DNA of 64,000 nt from an uncultured Sphingomonas sp. (GTDB lineage: Bacteria > Pseudomonadota > Alphaproteobacteria > Sphingomonadales > Sphingomonadaceae), in the NCBI RefSeq assembly GCF_936927845.1, contig NZ_CAKZHV010000060.1, positions 1 through 64,000 of the forward strand. Reading direction: 5' to 3'. The notes under the pieces are model-generated. The model was not told the DNA's origin. It saw only the letters and a list, made by a program, of their open reading frames with translations, and searched no databases. Shown here piece by piece: positions 7,379 through 14,371 of this stretch. Both the position numbers and the translations under genes were made by a program. Within the stretch, counting starts at the first letter, position 1, and each line of letters starts with the position of its first letter.

Positions 7379-7936
7379 ATGACGAGCGAGACGAACAGCA
7401 CCGGCCGCACCATCGCGATCGGCGCGGCGGTGGGAGTGGTGGCCGGGCTGGCGGTCAATCTGGCGCGCAAGGCCGCGGTGCAGGCGCCGACCGTCATGGC
7501 GGGCAATTGGGACGAGGCGCTGGCGGCGGAGCACGCCGCGGCGCTCAAGCTGTTCGACCTGATCGAGGCGAGCGACGAGGCCGATCCCGGCCGGCGCGCG
7601 GTGCTGCTGATGCAATTGAAGCATGCAATCGGCAAGCACGCGTTCCAGGAAGAGAATGTCGTCTACGCGATGATGCGCGACCAGGGACTGACCGAGGCGG
7701 CGGACCACCTCAACCACGAGCACGGCTACGTGAAGCAGTATTTCTTCGACCTGACCGAGATGCCGAAGAGCGATCCCGCCTGGCTGCCCAAGGTCAGGGA
7801 ATTCCGTGCCATGATCGAGCAGCACATGCGCGAGGAGGAGGACGACCTTTTCCCCAAGATGCGCGCGAAGCTGAGCGACAAGCAGAACAAGCACATCACG
7901 CGCGCGATGAACAAGGAAGGGCTGAAACTCGCCTGA
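7379..7936 (+). CDS. Hemerythrin-domain protein with N-terminal membrane segment
   Basis: A 185-residue protein. Residues 10-28 (TIAIGAAVGVVAGLAVNLA) form a hydrophobic segment, so the protein is probably anchored in the inner membrane. The remainder is a four-helix hemerythrin/HHE domain: EHAAALKLFDLIE, the iron-binding pattern KHAIGKHAFQEENVVY, NHEHGYVKQYF, and IEQHMREEEDDLFPKM. Hemerythrins hold a di-iron site that binds O2 or senses oxygen or NO. GGGAGA precedes the ATG at good spacing. An FNR-like box lies upstream. It is convergent with the enoyl-CoA hydratase gene. Whether it stores, senses or detoxifies is not shown. Confidence 0.88.
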   Translation: MTSETNSTGRTIAIGAAVGVVAGLAVNLARKAAVQAPTVMAGNWDEALAAEHAAALKLFDLIEASDEADPGRRAVLLMQLKHAIGKHAFQEENVVYAMMRDQGLTEAADHLNHEHGYVKQYFFDLTEMPKSDPAWLPKVREFRAMIEQHMREEEDDLFPKMRAKLSDKQNKHITRAMNKEGLKLA

Positions 7937-7961
7937 CGCGCGGGCGCGGCGGCGGCGCGCG

Positions 7962-8768
7962 TCAGTCGTCGAAGATGGGTGCGCGCTTTTCCATGTTGGC
8001 GCGCACGGCCTCGATCTGTTCGGGCTTTCGGATCAGCGCCATCTGTTCCTCGCTCTCCGCCAGCAGGATCGCGGCGGCGTCCATGTCTGGCACCGCGTTG
8101 AAGATGCGCTTGGACGCCTGCACTGCCTTCGGGCTGCGCGTGGCGATCTCGCGCGCGATGCTCATGGCGCGGGCGTGCGGATCGTCGTCGAGATGCGTGA
8201 CCAGGCCCCAGCCTTGCGCCTCCGCGGCGGTGAACTCGCGGCTGGTATAGACGAACTCGCGCAGCACGTCCTCGCGCGCGGTGCCGCGCCACAGCACGAA
8301 CCCGCCCATGTCGGGGACGAGCCCCCAATAGGTCTCGCGGATCGCCATGCGGGTGGCCGGGTGTGCGACGCGGATGTCGGCGCCCGACAGAAGCTGGAAC
8401 CCGCCGCCCATCGCGACGCCGTGGACCGCGGCGATCACCGGCGCGCCCAGGTCGCGCCAGCCGGTGCAGACATATTGCGCGGTGTTGGCGATGCCGTGGG
8501 TCCGCTCGTCGAGCTTCAGCCCCGACCCGCCGCCTGTCATCGACGCCATGTCGAGTCCGGCGCAGAAGGCGCGGCCCTCTCCCGACAGAACCACGGCGCG
8601 CACCCCGCGCATCGTCTTCAACCGCTCGATCGCGTCGATCAGCGCGGCGAACATCGCGGGGTCGAGCGCGTTCATCTTGTCCGCGCGCGTCAGGCGGACG
8701 TCGGCGATGCCGTCTGCAAGCGTGATCGAGACGCGATCCGCGACTTCGCTTGGCTGAATATCGGTCAT
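7962..8768 (-). CDS. Enoyl-CoA hydratase/isomerase family protein (crotonase)
   Basis: A 268-residue crotonase-fold protein. It contains VRLTRADKMNALDPAMF at the N terminus, the oxyanion-hole segments GRAFCAGLDMAS and GVAMGGGFQLLSGADIRVA, then ETYWGLVPDMGG. It hydrates trans-2-enoyl-CoA or does a related isomerisation. One usual catalytic Glu is in the second loop region, but E/D assignment needs an alignment. I chose ATG 8768 (GGGGGAC upstream) and not the long upstream extension, which would overlap the divergent thioesterase gene. It fits with the thiolase and SDR in a beta-oxidation-type set. Confidence 0.9.
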   Translation of the reverse strand: MTDIQPSEVADRVSITLADGIADVRLTRADKMNALDPAMFAALIDAIERLKTMRGVRAVVLSGEGRAFCAGLDMASMTGGGSGLKLDERTHGIANTAQYVCTGWRDLGAPVIAAVHGVAMGGGFQLLSGADIRVAHPATRMAIRETYWGLVPDMGGFVLWRGTAREDVLREFVYTSREFTAAEAQGWGLVTHLDDDPHARAMSIAREIATRSPKAVQASKRIFNAVPDMDAAAILLAESEEQMALIRKPEQIEAVRANMEKRAPIFDD

Positions 8769-8883
8769 CGGCGTGGGTCCCCCGCTTAAGTCTGACGGCT
8801 TAACGGCTAGCGCGTGGGCGTGCGCGTCGCAACCGCGGCGGCGCGATGTTGCGCGGGCGCGGCAGCCGTGTAGGTGACGGCGC

Positions 8884-9366
8884 ATGAAATGGGACCCGTT
8901 CTCGATGACGCTCGACCAGCTCGACCTTGCCAAGTTCGGCGGGCACGGCGGGCGGCTCGGCATCCGCTTTCACGCGCGCGGCGATGATTGGATCGAACTT
9001 GCGCTGCCCTACTCGCCGGAGTTGATCGGTGACGAGGAGAGCGGGGTGATCGCGTCGGGGCCGATCATCGCGATGATGGACATGGCGACGAGCTTCGCGA
9101 TTTGGAACGAGATCAAAGTGTTCGTGCCGCAGGCGACGCTCGATCTCAGGATCGATTATCTGCGCCCTGCCCGCCCGGAGCGCACGGTGATCGGCCGCGC
9201 CGAATGCCTGCGCGTGGCGCGCTCGATCGCGTTCACGCGCGGCATCGCGCACGACGGCGACCTGGACGACCCGGTCGCGCACGTCGCCGCCACCTTCATG
9301 ATCCCGAGCGGGCAATATCCGCGCCCGACGCGCGCCTCCGCGCCGGCGAAGGAGCAGCAGGCATGA
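8884..9366 (+). CDS. PaaI-family thioesterase (first of a pair)
   Basis: A 160-residue hotdog protein. The core has FHARGDDWIELALPYSPELI, then SGPIIAMMDMATSFAIW with the conserved Asp of the central helix, then LDLRIDYLRPA. PaaI-type enzymes hydrolyse phenylacetyl-CoA or other acyl-CoA thioesters. It overlaps the next gene by four bases (ATGA), so the two are co-translated and may form a heteromer. It is divergent from the enoyl-CoA hydratase gene. The substrate is unknown. Confidence 0.87.
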   Translation: MKWDPFSMTLDQLDLAKFGGHGGRLGIRFHARGDDWIELALPYSPELIGDEESGVIASGPIIAMMDMATSFAIWNEIKVFVPQATLDLRIDYLRPARPERTVIGRAECLRVARSIAFTRGIAHDGDLDDPVAHVAATFMIPSGQYPRPTRASAPAKEQQA

Positions 9367-9746
9367 AGCTGCCGCCCTATGCCGCGGTGCTCGGCGCCGA
9401 ACTGGAACATGCCGAGGACGGCACGCCCGTCATGATGATGCCGTTCCACGACGGCGTGGTCGGTCGTCCCGGCTTTCTGCAAGGCGGCGCGATCTCCGGC
9501 CTGCTGGAAGTCGCGGCGATCGCGGCGCTCCACCACGCGCTCGCGGAGGAAGGAGGCGGACGGATCAAGCCGATCAACGTCACGATCGACTTCATGCGCG
9601 GTGGGCGCGACCGCGAGACGCGCGCGGCGGGGACGATCACCCGGCTGGGCAACCGCGTCGCCAACGTCGAGGCGTTCGCGTGGCAGGACGACCGCGCCAA
9701 ACCGATCGCGGCGGCGCGGATGAACTATCTGATCGAGCGCGACTGA
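9363..9746 (+). CDS. PaaI-family thioesterase (second of a pair)
   Basis: A 127-residue hotdog protein beginning MKLPPYAAVLGAELEHAEDG. The core GRPGFLQGGAISGLLEVAAIAAL matches the HGG-type helix of PaaI enzymes, although the usual His is replaced by Gln (LQGGAIS). It continues with INVTIDFMRGGRDRETRAAGTI. The ATG overlaps the preceding stop by four bases. The pair of unequal hotdog subunits suggests a mixed oligomer, which is inference. The Gln substitution may alter catalysis or simply reflect a subfamily. Confidence 0.87.
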   Translation: MKLPPYAAVLGAELEHAEDGTPVMMMPFHDGVVGRPGFLQGGAISGLLEVAAIAALHHALAEEGGGRIKPINVTIDFMRGGRDRETRAAGTITRLGNRVANVEAFAWQDDRAKPIAAARMNYLIERD

Positions 9747-9765
9747 CCCCGGCGGGCCGCGCGCG

Positions 9766-11007
9766 TCAGCGCTTCGGGGTCAGCCGCAGCAGCTTGCCGT
9801 TGTCCTGGATCACCCAGATCGCGCCGTCGGGCGCTTGCGCCACGTCGCGGATGCGCTCGCCCATGTTCCACTGCTCGGCGGCGCGGGCCTGTTCGCCGTT
9901 CACCGCGACGCGGACCAGCGACTTGCTCGACAGTCCCGCAATGAACAGCGAGCCGCGATAGGCCGGGAACATCGCGCCGGTGTAGGCGATCATCCCGCCC
10001 GGCGAGATCACCGGGTTCCACCACGCGACCGGCGCCTGGAATTCGGGGCGCGACGGGTGATCGGGTATCTCAACTCCCGAATAATTGTCGCCGTTCGATA
10101 CCAGCGGCCAGCCGTAATTCTTGCCCGGCTGGATCAGGTTGAGCTCATCGCCGCCACGCGGTCCCATCTCCTCCTCCCACAACCGACCATCGGGCGTGAA
10201 GACGAGGCCGTAAGGGTTGCGATGTCCGCTCGACCAGGTCATCGCGCGCACGCCGCCCGCCTTGTACATCGGGTTGCCCGGCCATGCCGCGCCGTCGAGC
10301 GTCAGGCGCAATATCTTGCCGAGCGCCTGCTCCGGATCCTGCGCGGGGGTGAAGCGCTGGCGCTCGCCAGAGGTCAGGAACAGCGACTTGCCGTCGGGCG
10401 CGAAGGCGATGATCGCGCCGAACTGCCCGCCCGGGCCGTCCGAGCCCGCGCGCCAGATCACGCGCTGGTCGCGCAGGCTAGTGCCATCGAGGCGCGCACG
10501 CATCAGCGCGAGGCTCGACCCGCCGTTGGGGCGCGGCTCGGCATAACTCAGGTAGATCGTGCGGCTGGTCGTGAAATCGGGCGCGGGCGCGACGTCGAGC
10601 AACCCGCCCTGCCCGCCGCCCGCCACCGCGGGAACGCCCGCGATATCCGACACGCGCCCGTCGCCGCCGCGTAGCTTGAGCGCGCCCGCCTTCTCGGTCA
10701 CCAGCAGGCTCGCGTCGGGCAGGAACGCGATCGAGAACGGGTCGCCGAACTGGCCCATCGCGGTGATCGTGACGGGCGGCTCGGTTGCGACGATGTTGGC
10801 GCGTCCGGTGGTCGCGGGCACGTTGCGCGCCGTCGGCGCCGACGCGTTCTTCGGCACGGGGGCATTGCTGCCGGTGACTTGCGGACCTTGCGGCTCCTGC
10901 GTCACGTCACCGGGCGCGGCGGCGGTGTTCGCGCCGGCCTGTGCCTGCGGCTCGGCGGAGCAGGCGGTCGAGGCGAGCAGCGCGGCGGTGAAGGCGATCA
11001 GGCGCAC
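9766..11007 (-). CDS. PQQ-dependent sugar (glucose/sorbosone) dehydrogenase, exported
   Basis: A 413-residue soluble glucose dehydrogenase-type beta-propeller. It has DPFSIAFLPDASLLVTEKAG, GGQGGLLDVAPAPDF, then SSGHRNPYGLVFTPDGRLWEEEMGPRGGDELN, which carries the catalytic His and the calcium and PQQ contacts of the GSDH family. The N terminus VRLIAFTAALLASTACSAEP is a signal peptide, perhaps with a lipobox cysteine, so the enzyme is periplasmic or membrane-anchored. An Ala/Pro/Thr-rich linker follows (about 20-75). GTG 11007 is chosen because GGGGGAAC lies just upstream and the signal peptide starts there; the ATG at 11100 adds an implausible leader. The sugar substrate is unknown. Confidence 0.88.
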   Translation of the reverse strand: MRLIAFTAALLASTACSAEPQAQAGANTAAAPGDVTQEPQGPQVTGSNAPVPKNASAPTARNVPATTGRANIVATEPPVTITAMGQFGDPFSIAFLPDASLLVTEKAGALKLRGGDGRVSDIAGVPAVAGGGQGGLLDVAPAPDFTTSRTIYLSYAEPRPNGGSSLALMRARLDGTSLRDQRVIWRAGSDGPGGQFGAIIAFAPDGKSLFLTSGERQRFTPAQDPEQALGKILRLTLDGAAWPGNPMYKAGGVRAMTWSSGHRNPYGLVFTPDGRLWEEEMGPRGGDELNLIQPGKNYGWPLVSNGDNYSGVEIPDHPSRPEFQAPVAWWNPVISPGGMIAYTGAMFPAYRGSLFIAGLSSKSLVRVAVNGEQARAAEQWNMGERIRDVAQAPDGAIWVIQDNGKLLRLTPKR

Positions 11008-11220
11008 GGATTTGTTCCCCCGGATAGCAATGTTTCTTCCGCCACAAAGACGAAGGTCGCACACTTGTTCCGGCGCGGGCCTGTCACGAAGCCCCGTCAC
11101 GAAGCGTTGCCGGGTTGCGAGGTAGCCGCGATCGGTCTATATCAACCGTGCTTTCTCTTACATCGCGAGGTGCAAGGGGCTGCGGGGCTCGCTCCGCGGC
11201 GGCAAGAAACGCATGTTCGG

Positions 11221-11781
11221 ATGATCCGCTTGGACGATGTAAACGCCCTGTCTGTCATGATCGCGCCCGAGGCCGAGGCACTCGGTTTCGCGCTGGTGCG
11301 CGTGCGCCTGTTCGGCAAGGGCGACGAGCGCACGTTGCAGGTGATGGCCGAGCGTCCCGACACGCGTCAGTTGACGATTGACGATTGCGCCGATCTGTCG
11401 CGCCGCATCTCCGACCAGCTCGACGCGGCGGAAGCGGCCGGGCGTGATTACATCGACGGCGCGTACCGACTCGAGGTGTCGAGCCCCGGCATCGACCGCC
11501 CGCTGACGCGCCTGCAGGATTTCGAGGATTGGAAGGGGCACGAGGCCCGGATCCACCTGGCCGCCCCCGTCGACGGGCGCAAGCAGTTGACCGGCGACCT
11601 TGTCGGGATCGACGGCGACCGGATCACGATCGACGTGCGCAAGCACGAGCCGATGACGATCGGGTTCGACCAGGTCGCCGATGCGAAGCTCCTGCTCACC
11701 GACCGGCTGATCGCCGCCACCGTTCCGCTCTCGCAAGAAGGCGCGGAAGAAGAAGAATTCGAAGAAGAGGACAACGCTTAA
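11221..11781 (+). CDS. rimP: Ribosome maturation factor RimP
   Basis: The 186-residue product has the two RimP domains. The N-terminal domain contains IAPEAEALGFALVRVRLFGKG and DCADLSRRISDQLD; the characteristic YRLEVSSPGIDRPL follows at about 80-93, and the C-terminal SH3-like domain covers GDLVGIDGDRITIDV. It assists 30S subunit maturation. A long acidic tail (EEEEFEEEDNA) ends the protein. It begins the operon rimP-nusA-tautomerase-ylxR-infB-VOC-rbfA-tdk, and nusA starts one base after its stop. The start is not certain: ATG 11221 has a poor Shine-Dalgarno, but upstream codons would add an atypical extension. Confidence 0.95.
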   Translation: MIRLDDVNALSVMIAPEAEALGFALVRVRLFGKGDERTLQVMAERPDTRQLTIDDCADLSRRISDQLDAAEAAGRDYIDGAYRLEVSSPGIDRPLTRLQDFEDWKGHEARIHLAAPVDGRKQLTGDLVGIDGDRITIDVRKHEPMTIGFDQVADAKLLLTDRLIAATVPLSQEGAEEEEFEEEDNA

Positions 11782-11782
11782 G

Positions 11783-13417
11783 ATGGCCACGGGCGTCACT
11801 GCGAACCGCGCGGAACTGATCGCGATCGCCAATTCGGTCGCGTCGGAAAAGATGATCGACAAGGGCATCGTCATCGAGGCGATGGAGGACGCGATCCAGC
11901 GCGCGGCGCGTACGCGCTACGGCCAGGAAATGGATATCCGCGCCAAGCTCGATCCTAACAATGGCGACCTGCGCTTGTGGCGCGTCGTCGAGGTGGTCGA
12001 GCAGGTCGACGACATCTACAAGCAGGTCGATCTGAAGGGCGCGCAGAAGCTGCAGAACGGCGCCGAGCTAGGCGACTTCCTGGTCGATCCGCTGCCGCCG
12101 ATCGAGTTCGGCCGCATCCAGGCGCAGGCCGCCAAGCAGACCATCTTCCAGAAGGTCCGCGACGCCGAGCGCGAGCGCCAGTATGAGGAGTTCAAGGACC
12201 GCGCGGGTGAGATCATCACCGGCGTCGTCAAGCGGGTCGAGTTCGGCCATATCGTCGTCGACCTCGGCCGCGCCGAGGGCGTGATCCGCCGCGACGCGCA
12301 GATCCCGCGCGAGGTGGTGCGCGTCAACGACCGCATCCGCTCGCTGATCCTGAAGGTGGTGCGCGAGAACCGCGGGCCGCAGATCTTCCTGTCCCGCGCG
12401 CATCCCGACTTCATGAAGAAGCTGTTCGCGCAGGAAGTGCCCGAGATCTACGACGGCATCATCGAGATCAAGGCGGCGGCGCGCGACCCTGGCAGCCGCG
12501 CGAAGATCGGCGTCATCAGCCACGATTCCTCAATCGACCCCGTCGGCGCCTGCGTCGGCATGAAGGGCAGCCGCGTGCAGGCGGTGGTGCAGGAAATGCA
12601 GGGCGAGAAGATCGACATCATCCCCTGGTCGCCCGACACCGCGACCTTTGTCGTCAACGCGTTGCAGCCCGCTAACGTCGCGCGCGTGCTGATCGACGAG
12701 GAGGAGGATCGGATCGAGGTGGTGGTGCCCGACGATCAGCTCAGCCTCGCAATCGGTCGCCGCGGCCAGAACGTTCGCCTCGCCTCGCAGCTGACCGCCA
12801 AGGCGATCGACATCCTGACCGAGACCGACGCCAGCGAGAAGCGCCAGGCCGAGTTCGTCAAGAATTCGGATACGTTCCAGAACGAGCTCGACGTCGACGA
12901 GACGCTGGCGCAGTTGCTGGTCGCGGAAGGCTTCAGCGAGCTGGAAGAGGTCGCCTATGTCGAGCTCGACGAGCTCGCCGGGATCGAGGGCTTCGACGAG
13001 GATCTCGCGCAGGAGCTGCAGAGCCGCGCGCAGGAAGCGCTGGAGCGCCGCGAGACCGCGCAGCGCGAGGAGCGCCGTGCGCTGGGCGTCGAGGACGCGC
13101 TCGCCGAGCTGCCGTACATGACCGAGGCGATGCTGGTCACGCTCGGCAAGGCGGGGATCAAGACGCTCGACGACCTCGCCGATCTGGCAACGGACGAACT
13201 GATCGAGAAGAAGCGCCAGGAGCCGCGCCGCCGCAACGACGACGCGCCCAAGCGTCCCGAGCACAAGGGCGGCGTGCTCGGTGCCTATGGCCTGACCGAG
13301 GAGCAGGGCAACGAGATGATCATGGCCGCGCGCGCGCACTGGTTCGAGGACGAGCCGGCGGCGGATCGGGCCGACGAGGACGCCGAGCCGGCAGTTGAAG
13401 AGGCGGCGCGCGACTGA
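11783..13417 (+). CDS. nusA: Transcription termination/antitermination protein NusA
   Basis: The 544-residue product shows the full NusA order: N-terminal RNA polymerase-binding domain (about 1-130), S1 domain (GEIITGVVKRVEFGHIVVDLG near 145), two KH domains (the second with AIGRRGQNVRLASQL near 322), and a C-terminal acidic region with helix-hairpin-helix repeats (LLVAEGFSELEEVAYV and LGKAGIKTLDDLADL). The C-terminal tail is rich in Glu and Ala. It starts one base after rimP, and its TGA overlaps the ATG of the tautomerase gene (TGATG). It controls pausing, termination and antitermination. Confidence 0.97.
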   Translation: MATGVTANRAELIAIANSVASEKMIDKGIVIEAMEDAIQRAARTRYGQEMDIRAKLDPNNGDLRLWRVVEVVEQVDDIYKQVDLKGAQKLQNGAELGDFLVDPLPPIEFGRIQAQAAKQTIFQKVRDAERERQYEEFKDRAGEIITGVVKRVEFGHIVVDLGRAEGVIRRDAQIPREVVRVNDRIRSLILKVVRENRGPQIFLSRAHPDFMKKLFAQEVPEIYDGIIEIKAAARDPGSRAKIGVISHDSSIDPVGACVGMKGSRVQAVVQEMQGEKIDIIPWSPDTATFVVNALQPANVARVLIDEEEDRIEVVVPDDQLSLAIGRRGQNVRLASQLTAKAIDILTETDASEKRQAEFVKNSDTFQNELDVDETLAQLLVAEGFSELEEVAYVELDELAGIEGFDEDLAQELQSRAQEALERRETAQREERRALGVEDALAELPYMTEAMLVTLGKAGIKTLDDLADLATDELIEKKRQEPRRRNDDAPKRPEHKGGVLGAYGLTEEQGNEMIMAARAHWFEDEPAADRADEDAEPAVEEAARD

Positions 13418-13659
13418 TGCCGTTCGTGTCGATCCGACTCGCAGGCGCTGCAACCAAGGAGCAGAAGGCGGGGATCGTGGCCGATGTCACGACCTCGCTG
13501 GTCACGCGGCTGGGCAAGAACCCGGCCGCGGTGCAGATCGTGATCGAGGAAGTGAGCACCGAAAACTATGGCGCGGGCGGGCAGTTGATCGTTGATCGCG
13601 ACTCGCCCGCGCCTGCCCCCTCTGGCAAGGGAGACGCACATGCGGAACCCCGACCATGA
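13417..13659 (+). CDS. 4-oxalocrotonate tautomerase-like protein
   Basis: An 80-residue protein beginning MPFVSIRLAG; removal of Met would expose the catalytic Pro1 of the tautomerase superfamily. ATKEQKAGIVADVTTSLVTRLGKNPAAV and VIEEVSTENYGAGGQL match the 4-OT/DmpI type. These are hexameric or trimeric enzymes that tautomerise enol acids; some members are of unknown function. The ATG overlaps the nusA stop, and the 3' end overlaps ylxR by 20 bases. Its insertion inside the conserved nusA-infB operon is unusual, and no aromatic meta-cleavage gene is nearby. The last 20 residues are a low-complexity tail. Confidence 0.85.
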   Translation: MPFVSIRLAGAATKEQKAGIVADVTTSLVTRLGKNPAAVQIVIEEVSTENYGAGGQLIVDRDSPAPAPSGKGDAHAEPRP

Positions 13660-14371
13660 GGCAATAGACGGCCCCACCCGTTCCTGCATCCTGACCCGCG
13701 ACCGTGCGCCGCAGCACGCGCTGGTGCGGCTGGTGCTCGGCCCCGATGGACAGGTCTACCCCGACGTGCGCGCCAAGGCGCCCGGTCGCGGCGCCTGGAT
13801 CAGGGTGACCCGCGGCGAACTCGAAGCAGCCTATGCTAAGGGCCGCCTTCGTGGCGCATTGGCGCGCGCGTTCAAGTCTAACGACGTGCAGGTACCGGAC
13901 ACGCTGCCGCAGCAGATCGAAACCGCGCTGGAGAAAAACGCGCTCGACCGGCTCGGCCTGGAAGCGCGCGCCGGCCATCTGCTGACGGGCGCCGAGCGGA
14001 TCGAGAATGCGGCGCGCGGCGGGCAGTTGCGCGCGCTCTATCATGCCGCCGATGCGGGCGCGGACGGTGCGCGCAAATTGGCGCAGGCGTGGCGCGTCGG
14101 CTCCGATCGCGAAGGAAGCGAGTTGAAGGGTCTGGTTCTTGCCCTTCCGCGCCCCATATTGTCGTTGGCGCTGGGCCGCGAAAATGTGGTACACATCGGC
14201 GTCACCGACCGCGCGGCGGCCGAACGACTGGGCGAGGCGCTCGGTCGCTGGCTGCACTTTATCGGCCCTGATCCTATCCCGGCACCTTGCGAAACGGCCT
14301 CGCAAGGCGCATCGGCGCCCGGTCCCGACCGGGCCCATACGGCCGTGACGATGAACGAGGAATTTGAGTGA
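13640..14371 (+). CDS. ylxR: YlxR (DUF448) fused to an L7Ae-type RNA-binding domain
   Basis: A 243-residue protein combining two domains usually encoded separately in Bacillus. Residues about 10-90 are DUF448/YlxR (RSCILTRDRAPQHALVRLVLG, then GRGAWIRVTR). Residues about 95-215 resemble the L7Ae/YlxQ fold (NALDRLGLEARAGHLLTGAE, then VVHIGVTDRAAAERL). The gene sits between nusA and infB as ylxR and ylxQ do. AAGGAGA precedes ATG 13640 at ideal spacing and decides the start. The C-terminal 30 residues are a disordered tail. It probably acts on RNA or transcription; the exact function is not established here. Confidence 0.85.
   Translation: MRNPDHEAIDGPTRSCILTRDRAPQHALVRLVLGPDGQVYPDVRAKAPGRGAWIRVTRGELEAAYAKGRLRGALARAFKSNDVQVPDTLPQQIETALEKNALDRLGLEARAGHLLTGAERIENAARGGQLRALYHAADAGADGARKLAQAWRVGSDREGSELKGLVLALPRPILSLALGRENVVHIGVTDRAAAERLGEALGRWLHFIGPDPIPAPCETASQGASAPGPDRAHTAVTMNEEFE

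Noticed and set aside
11135..11160. A possible FNR half-site or sigma promoter before rimP.
   Set aside because: The sequence CTATATCAACC has only one half-site, and no second half at the right spacing.
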